Shown: piece after piece, positions 59,621 through 64,000 of the stretch
Layout: each line of letters starts with the position of its first letter
How positions within the stretch are numbered: the stretch's first letter is position 1
Assembly: GCA_964450685.1 (NCBI GenBank)
Contig: CAYVDN010000007.1
Location: 1 to 64,000 of the forward strand
Reading direction: 5' to 3'
Source: JBAOHV01 sp964450685
Lineage (GTDB): Bacteria > Actinomycetota > Acidimicrobiia > Acidimicrobiales > Microtrichaceae
DNA length: 64,000 nucleotides
Position numbers and translations under genes: made by a program
The notes under the pieces: generated by a model
What the model was told of the DNA's origin: nothing
Database searches by the model: none
What the model saw: only the letters and a program-made list of their open reading frames with translations

Positions 59621-60988
59621 GTGAAGCCCATCGGCGGCCTCTGGCGAGCCATCTCCGAGACGGCATGGTCCGGCGCACTCGACGTGGCCGGCAGCTGGGC
59701 CGACCGGGTGGACCGCTCGACCGGCGAGGGCTCCGACGTACGGACAGGACCCGGCCCGGGACTGCCGGCGACCCTGTGGGCCGGAGCCAAGGCGTCGGCG
59801 GGAATTGCGACGATGCCGGTCACGCTTCCCGCGCTCACACTCGCCGCACTCGGATCAGCCCGGCGAATCGGTGACCGCATCGACGCGTTTCCCGACCACC
59901 TGCTGTCGATCAGCAACGGCTCTGGTCCCGTGCTGCCCGGACCCCGCACCACGTCGCTGTCGTCCGAGCACCGCTTCCTGATCACATCCGATCTCCACCG
60001 CTGCATCGCTGGACGCCTCGACTGGCCGCGCCGCCAGGGAGTCAAGGAGCTGTACGCCGAGGTGCTCGTCGGCTACGCGCAGGACGGCTGGCACCTGGTG
60101 GAGAACGGCGATGTCGAGGACTTCTGGATGGTCGGCGGGTCGACGTGGGGAGCGGTCTACGACGTCGCGTACCTGACCGGCGCAACCGTCGGCACGCGCC
60201 GGGTCGAGGCGCGCCGGAGGCTGCTGGGCGAGCACCTGTCGAGGATCGTCGCCAACAACGCCGACATCTACCGGGTGCTGCGCGAAGGCTTCGCTGTAGA
60301 CGGCCGGTACCACCGCACGATGGGCAACCACGACGACGTGTACGCGGACGAGGTGATGGTCGAACGCCTGGCCGAGCACGTGGGCGGGGTCGAGGTGTCC
60401 GACACGATCCTGCTGCGCGGCGGCGAGCGTGACACCGCGTCGGTGCCCTCGATCGATTCCGTCGACGCGGTCGTCGCCCACGGTCACCTGACGGACTCGT
60501 GGAACGGACACGACGTCGCCGCGCTGGGACGTGCAGTCACCTGGTTGGCGACTGGGCTCGACGACCTGCCACGCGGCGGTCGCAGCAACGGGCTGCCCGA
60601 CCCGTCCGCCGTCGACAGGCTGCTGACGCGTGGTGCGGCGAACCGCCTGATCGCGGTCGACCCACGGCTGGGCGGCAACCGGCGTCTGGACAGCCTCGAC
60701 GAGGTCCGCCTGTTCGAACGTCTCGACGAAAGGGCACCCGAGGGCGGGTGGCCGTGGCTGATCCACGGCCACACCCACTTCCCGATGCTGTCACCGCTGG
60801 ACCCAGCCGACCGGCCGGTCCGCTACGCGAACTCCGGCTGCGGTGTGCTGCGCGGCGGTTTCACGGCGCTGGAGTGGGACCCGACCGAACCGGACCATCC
60901 GCTCCGACTGGTCCTGTGGCACATGGAAGGAACTCGCCCCACGCGAACCGAGCTCGTGCCCGACGGCGAGGTCCTCGTCGCCGGCTGA
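59621..60988 (+). CDS. calcineurin-like metallophosphoesterase
   Basis: A 455-residue metal-dependent phosphoesterase. The motifs are in order: SDLHRC (motif 1, with Asp and His), ENGDVEDFW (motif 2), TMGNHDDVY (motif 3), VVAHGHLTD (motif 4) and LIHGHTHFPML (motif 5). An N-terminal ~115-residue region with hydrophobic stretches (AGIATMPVTLPALTLAALG) precedes the core and may associate with the membrane. Start GTG 59621. Substrate unknown. Confidence 0.86.
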   Translation: MKPIGGLWRAISETAWSGALDVAGSWADRVDRSTGEGSDVRTGPGPGLPATLWAGAKASAGIATMPVTLPALTLAALGSARRIGDRIDAFPDHLLSISNGSGPVLPGPRTTSLSSEHRFLITSDLHRCIAGRLDWPRRQGVKELYAEVLVGYAQDGWHLVENGDVEDFWMVGGSTWGAVYDVAYLTGATVGTRRVEARRRLLGEHLSRIVANNADIYRVLREGFAVDGRYHRTMGNHDDVYADEVMVERLAEHVGGVEVSDTILLRGGERDTASVPSIDSVDAVVAHGHLTDSWNGHDVAALGRAVTWLATGLDDLPRGGRSNGLPDPSAVDRLLTRGAANRLIAVDPRLGGNRRLDSLDEVRLFERLDERAPEGGWPWLIHGHTHFPMLSPLDPADRPVRYANSGCGVLRGGFTALEWDPTEPDHPLRLVLWHMEGTRPTRTELVPDGEVLVAG

Positions 60989-61020
60989 CCCTCTGTCTGT
61001 CGGCCTGACGGGCGAACGGT

Positions 61021-61458
61021 TCAGCGTCCGGTGTGGCCGAACCCTCCGTGGCCCCGCTCGGTCTCGTCCAGCTCGTCGACCTCGACGAAGTCGACGTGCT
61101 CGACCGCCTGGATCACCAGTTGGGCGATCCGCTCGCCTCGTTCGACGACGAACGCCTCGACCGGATCGGTGTTGATCAGCAGCACCTTCAGCTCGCCGCG
61201 GTAGTCGGAGTCGATCAGGCCGGGGGTGTTGAGACACGTCACCCCGTGGGTGAGTGCCAGGCCGCTGCGCGGCTGGATGAACCCGGCGTAGCCGCGCGGG
61301 ATGGCGACCGCGATGCCGGTCGGAACGAGTGCCCGACCGCCGCCGGGTCCGAGCGTCACAGCCTCGGTCGCCCGCAGGTCGACGCCCGCGTCGCCTGGCT
61401 TGGCGTACTCCGGCAGGGGCAGATCGGGGTCGAGTCGGCGAACTGGCAGCTGGAGCAC
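61021..61458 (-). CDS. dut: dUTP diphosphatase
   Basis: This hydrolyses dUTP to dUMP and pyrophosphate and so limits uracil in DNA. The GTG at 61458 (VLQLPVRRLDPDLPLPEYAK) gives 145 residues, the normal size. The five motifs are present: GDAGVDLRA, IQPRSGLA, NTPGLIDSDYRGELKV, RIAQLVI and the C-terminal GHGGFGHTGR. Longer upstream frames overlap orn antisense and are not used. It diverges from orn, 60 bases apart. Confidence 0.95.
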   Translation of the reverse strand: MLQLPVRRLDPDLPLPEYAKPGDAGVDLRATEAVTLGPGGGRALVPTGIAVAIPRGYAGFIQPRSGLALTHGVTCLNTPGLIDSDYRGELKVLLINTDPVEAFVVERGERIAQLVIQAVEHVDFVEVDELDETERGHGGFGHTGR

Positions 61459-61518
61459 GCAGCGAGGATAGCTGGCGACGTGTACACCTCCGGCGGGCGC
61501 GCCCCGTAGCCTGACCGT

Positions 61519-62049
61519 GTGCTTGCCTGGATGGATCTCGAGATGACCGGCCTGGACCCAGCGAAGGACGTGATCGTCGAGATGGCGACGCTGATCACCG
61601 ACGACGAGCTGAACATCGTCGCCGAGGGGCCCGACCTGGTCGTGCACGCCGATGAGGACCAGCTCGCCGGGATGGACCCTGTCGTCGTCGACATGCACAC
61701 CCGCAGCGGGCTGCTCGAGCAGATCCGTGCGTCGACGATCGCGTTGGACGACGCTGGCGCGGCGACGCTCGAGTTCATCAAGCAGCACATCCCCGAGCCG
61801 CGCACGGTGCCGCTGTGCGGCAACTCGATCGGCATGGACCGGCGGTTCCTGGCCGTGTACCTACCTGCGATCGAGGAGCATCTGCACTACCGGTCGATCG
61901 ACGTGTCGACGATCAAGGAGCTGGCCCGGCGCTGGTACCCGGCCGATCTGTCCGGGCTCCACAAGTCCCAGTCGGCGCACAGGGCGATGGACGACATCCG
62001 CCAGTCGGTCGAGGAGTTGCGTTACTGGCGAGAGAAGGTCTTCCGCTGA
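61519..62049 (+). CDS. orn: oligoribonuclease
   Basis: A DEDDh exoribonuclease that degrades short RNAs, including pGpG from c-di-GMP breakdown. The 176-residue product has WMDLEMTGLD (catalytic D6 and E8), CGNSIGMDRRF, YRSIDVSTIKELARRW and the final HRAMDDIRQS. Start GTG 61519. Its end overlaps the next gene by 4 bases (CTGA). The presence of an RsiG-like c-di-GMP sensor elsewhere in the window makes the pGpG role interesting. Confidence 0.96.
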   Translation: MLAWMDLEMTGLDPAKDVIVEMATLITDDELNIVAEGPDLVVHADEDQLAGMDPVVVDMHTRSGLLEQIRASTIALDDAGAATLEFIKQHIPEPRTVPLCGNSIGMDRRFLAVYLPAIEEHLHYRSIDVSTIKELARRWYPADLSGLHKSQSAHRAMDDIRQSVEELRYWREKVFR

Positions 62050-63161
62050 AACAGGAACAGCTGCCCGCCGAGGACGACGCGACGGAGGTCGCGCCCGGGG
62101 TCGTGCGCGTCCAGCTTCCGATCATGCTGCCGGGGCTGGGCCATGTGAACTGCTACGTGCTCGAGGACGACCGGGGCGTCACGCTGATCGACCCCGGTCT
62201 GCCGGGGCCCGACTCCCACCACGAGCTGACCACCCGACTCGCTCGGGCCGGCTTCCCCGTCGAGCGGGTGCACACGGTTCTCGTCACCCACTCCCACCCG
62301 GACCACTTCGGTGGTGCAGGGCGACTGAAGGTCGAGCAGCGCTGCGATGTCGTCGCGCACGAGCAGTTCTCGACCCCATTCGACCGGGCCGAGAAGGAGC
62401 ACGCGGCCGCGTTCCTGCTCGACGGCGACCTGGACGAACTGGTCGACGTCGCCACCGAGGAGCCTGCCCGCGTCCTGACGTTACGCGAGGCGTTGTTCGG
62501 CGACGGGGAGATCCCCGAGGTGCCGGCCAGGCTGACCCCGTGGGGCGGCGAGGGGTTCCGACCGAGCGTCGAGGAGATCGAGCACATCCGTACCTGGGAC
62601 CGGCTCTCCAAGGAGGGGCTGCTGTCGCTGGACCCGACCGTGAAGGTGCAGGACGAGCAGGTTCTGGTTCTGGGAGGGCGAGAGTGGGTCGTGGTCCACA
62701 CCCCGGGTCACACCGGTGACCACGTGTGCCTGTTCGATCCCGAACACGGCACGTTGCTCTCGGGTGACCACGTGCTGCCGAGCATCACCCCGCACATCTC
62801 GGGCATGACCGAAGCACCGGACTCGCTCGCGCAGTTCTTCGCAGCACTGCGCCGTGTCGCGGCTATCGACGGGGTCACCAAGGTGCTGCCCGCGCACGGC
62901 CTGCCGTTCGAGGACCTGGCAGGCCGCGTGGACGAGATCATCGAGCACCACCACGAACGCCTGGATCTGTTGTACGGGATCGCCACCGAGCTCGAGGACG
63001 CCGACGTGCGCAGCTATTCGCACCGGCTCTTCCGGGAGCGGTCGTGGGGGCCGATGGCCGAGTCCGAGACGTACGCCCACCTGGAGCACCTGCGGCTGGC
63101 CGGTCGGCTCCGTGGCCAGCGTAGGGACGGTCAGCTGCACTACTCACCGATCGACGAGTAG
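62046..63161 (+). CDS. MBL-fold metal-dependent hydrolase, probable CTG start
   Basis: A metallo-beta-lactamase-fold hydrolase. The sequence has NCYVLEDDRGVTLIDPGLPG, the metal motif THSHPDHFGG, VVHTPGHTGDHVCLF and SGDHVLP. It ends with an extra helical domain of about 80 residues. No ATG, GTG or TTG exists near the conserved N-terminus. The in-frame CTG at 62046 overlaps the orn stop (CTGA) and has AGAAGG 7 bases upstream, so it may be the start (~371 residues). It resembles glyoxalase II/lactonase-type enzymes. Substrate unknown. Confidence 0.85.
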   Translation: MKQEQLPAEDDATEVAPGVVRVQLPIMLPGLGHVNCYVLEDDRGVTLIDPGLPGPDSHHELTTRLARAGFPVERVHTVLVTHSHPDHFGGAGRLKVEQRCDVVAHEQFSTPFDRAEKEHAAAFLLDGDLDELVDVATEEPARVLTLREALFGDGEIPEVPARLTPWGGEGFRPSVEEIEHIRTWDRLSKEGLLSLDPTVKVQDEQVLVLGGREWVVVHTPGHTGDHVCLFDPEHGTLLSGDHVLPSITPHISGMTEAPDSLAQFFAALRRVAAIDGVTKVLPAHGLPFEDLAGRVDEIIEHHHERLDLLYGIATELEDADVRSYSHRLFRERSWGPMAESETYAHLEHLRLAGRLRGQRRDGQLHYSPIDE

Positions 63162-63166
63162 TGCAG
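63135..63166 (+). terminator. 11-bp perfect hairpin at the end of the MBL gene
   Basis: CTGCACTACTC and GAGTAGTGCAG form a perfect 11-bp stem with a 10-base loop. The stem contains the MBL stop codon. No T-tract follows, as is common for actinobacterial terminators. It separates this gene from the whiB7-like leader. Confidence 0.6.
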
Positions 63167-63209
63167 CCCATCAGCGGACGAGACTGCACGAACAATCCCG
63201 AATAATCCC

Positions 63210-63239
63210 TTGACGCCACACCCGGGCGACTGCTTACGT
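63210..63239 (+). promoter_or_regulatory. promoter of the whiB7-like leader
   Basis: TTGACG (63210-63215) and TTACGT (63234-63239) are 18 bases apart, and TGC directly precedes the second (extended -10). AATAAT lies just upstream of the -35 (63201-63206). WhiB7-type regulators use their AT-hook on AT-rich sequence upstream of the -35, so autoregulation is plausible. Confidence 0.55.
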
Positions 63240-63281
63240 CGTACGAACGGCATCCCCGCCGCACCAGGAGCGCCACACACC

Positions 63282-63470
63282 ATGAGCACCACGACGCAGA
63301 CACATCGGAGCGCCACATGGCGCACCGACGCGCGCCTGCGCTCCCGTGCCGCGGTGGTGGGTTCGATCTCCTCCACCTGCATCAACGGGAACAACGGCAT
63401 GAAGCCATCCGTCACCGAGGTGACGATTGCGCACTTCGTGCCGACCCGACGGGGAGCCCCTCCGCTGTAG
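63282..63470 (+). CDS. upstream ORF (62 residues) of the whiB7-like leader
   Basis: A 62-codon ORF between the promoter and the terminator. It starts MSTTTQTHRSATWRTDARLR and ends PTRRGAPPL. AGGAG lies 13 bases upstream, a long spacing. Codons for Thr-Arg-Arg near its end contain CCCGACGG (63445-63452), the exact complement of the terminator's 5' arm. The role is probably regulatory: ribosome position on this ORF decides whether whiB7 is transcribed. The peptide itself has no known family. Confidence 0.6.
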   Translation: MSTTTQTHRSATWRTDARLRSRAAVVGSISSTCINGNNGMKPSVTEVTIAHFVPTRRGAPPL

Positions 63471-63531
63471 CCCTCCAGCTCAGCGAGCAAGGTCTCCACA
63501 CAGCCGTCGGGATTCCATCCCGGCGGCTTTT
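63445..63531 (+). promoter_or_regulatory. antiterminator/terminator pair (attenuator) upstream of the whiB7-like gene
   Basis: The terminator is GCCGTCGGGA (63503-63512), loop TTCCA, TCCCGGCGGC (63518-63527), then TTTT: a 10-bp stem with one G-U and a T-run. The segment CCCGACGG (63445-63452) is perfectly complementary to CCGTCGGG (63504-63511), so the two structures exclude each other. Ribosomes finishing the uORF would mask the antiterminator segment; stalled ribosomes would leave it free. Confidence 0.7.
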
Positions 63532-63599
63532 CGCGTCGCCCGCCCACATCCACCCACCCAACCGCCGACGAAACACGACCTGAACGAAGGGGAACCCAG

Positions 63600-63968
63600 A
63601 TGACCACCATCGAACGACTCGACCTGACCCTCGCATCCGACCTGGGCCTGGGCGCCGACGACACCTGGATGGCCCACTCGGGATGCCGTGACCTGGACAC
63701 CGCGCTGTTCTTCTCGGACGAGCTCGACGACATCGCCGAGGCCAAACGGGCCTGTCTGGCCTGTCCCGTCAGGGCTCGATGTCTGGACGCCGCGGTCGAC
63801 CGCGGCGAGCAGTACGGCGTGTGGGGAGGACACCTGTTCGTCGCCGGACGGATCGTCCTGTCCAAGCGCCGCAGGGGTCGCCCTCCGAAGGTCGCCCGAC
63901 CGGGCGACACCCTTCCCGAGGTCGAGGTGCCCGACATCTACCGACCTCTGGTCGTGGCCGGCGTCTGA
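63600..63968 (+). CDS. whiB7: WhiB7/WblC-like iron-sulfur transcription regulator with AT-hook
   Basis: A 122-residue WhiB-family protein. The four cluster cysteines are SGC and then CLACPVRARC. The GVWGG turn follows. The C-terminus has the AT-hook KRRRGRPPK, the feature that marks WhiB7/WblC, which activate antibiotic-resistance genes. The ATG at 63600 follows AAGGGGA. The leader has a uORF, terminator and antiterminator, the same layout as known whiB7/wblC loci. Mild differences outside the motifs mean another AT-hook Wbl cannot be excluded. Confidence 0.85.
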   Translation: MTTIERLDLTLASDLGLGADDTWMAHSGCRDLDTALFFSDELDDIAEAKRACLACPVRARCLDAAVDRGEQYGVWGGHLFVAGRIVLSKRRRGRPPKVARPGDTLPEVEVPDIYRPLVVAGV

Positions 63969-64000
63969 GTGTCCGGCGGTCAGCAACGCTCGCCGACCTG

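Noticed and set aside
61459..61788. N-terminal extension of dut
   Set aside because: It is antisense to orn. dUTPase length and motifs fit GTG 61458.
61652..62719. Plus-strand 355-codon frame over orn and the MBL gene
   Set aside because: Arg-rich shadow with no motif, overlapping two well-supported genes in other frames.

Overview
The window is high-GC DNA with dense, mostly tightly spaced genes. It probably comes from an actinobacterium of the Acidimicrobiia/Ilumatobacter type. The clues are MshA (mycothiol synthesis), a WhiB7/WblC-like regulator with an AT-hook, a DUF3039 protein, an RsiG-like anti-sigma factor, a rex-hemACDBL cluster, and a split b6-type cytochrome b encoded next to complex I. 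The taxon is inferred from gene content. The sequence is a draft scaffold with four 100-N gaps. Two of these (29712 and 41559) have the same 55 bp on both sides, so they look like assembler overlaps and not missing DNA.

Region 1 (1-12252, minus strand) looks like one respiratory transcription unit. In transcription order it encodes a small membrane protein, a 2x[4Fe-4S] ferredoxin, the two halves of cytochrome b, a Rieske protein, a membrane-anchored diheme cytochrome c, an unknown membrane protein, and nuoA-B-C-D-E-F-G (nuoG runs off the window). A good Rex operator (12317-12334) lies in its promoter region. A second membrane-anchored protein, probably a cytochrome c, diverges from it at 12576. 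It shares an N-terminal PEHLL motif with the cytochrome b C-terminal subunit.

Region 2 (13655-28517, mainly minus) holds pgi, a tetrapyrrole operon (rex, a 51-codon small ORF, hemA, hemC, cobA-hemD, hemB, hemL), an acyl-CoA synthetase, a SAM-degrading enzyme of the DUF62 family, proC, and the mshA-ybjN pair. Rex therefore sits about 10 kb from the respiratory operator it may control.

Region 3 (28601-36535) encodes an XRE regulator and an RsiG homologue. The RsiG homologue has both helices of the c-di-GMP motif E(X)3S(X)2R(X)3Q(X)3D, with Gln replaced by His in the second. Next come a membrane protein, a histidine phosphatase, small proteins, a thiolase-like protein, DUF2804, a mycothiol-type DsbA-fold protein and a PAP2 phosphatase. 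Several gene junctions carry tandem minisatellites.

Region 4 (36566-42181) is a likely iron-acquisition locus: imelysin, di-heme oxidoreductase, imelysin, and a divergent HTTM membrane protein. A DtxR/IdeR-like box lies in the divergent promoter. Region 5 (42178-58178) has a DUF222-HNH protein, a 2285-residue DUF11-repeat surface protein with a sortase-like C-terminus, a P-type ATPase, tRNA-Lys(UUU), a CSLREA-domain secreted protein and a GH38-like hydrolase.

Region 6 (58330-64000) has an ECF sigma factor with a coupled membrane protein, a metallophosphoesterase, dut, orn, an MBL-fold hydrolase and a whiB7-like gene. The whiB7-like leader contains a small uORF, a Rho-independent terminator, and an 8-nt segment inside the uORF that is perfectly complementary to the terminator's 5' arm. 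This is a complete attenuation device readable from the sequence. The strongest leads are this attenuator, the RsiG-type c-di-GMP switch, and the b6-like split cytochrome b in an operon with complex I.
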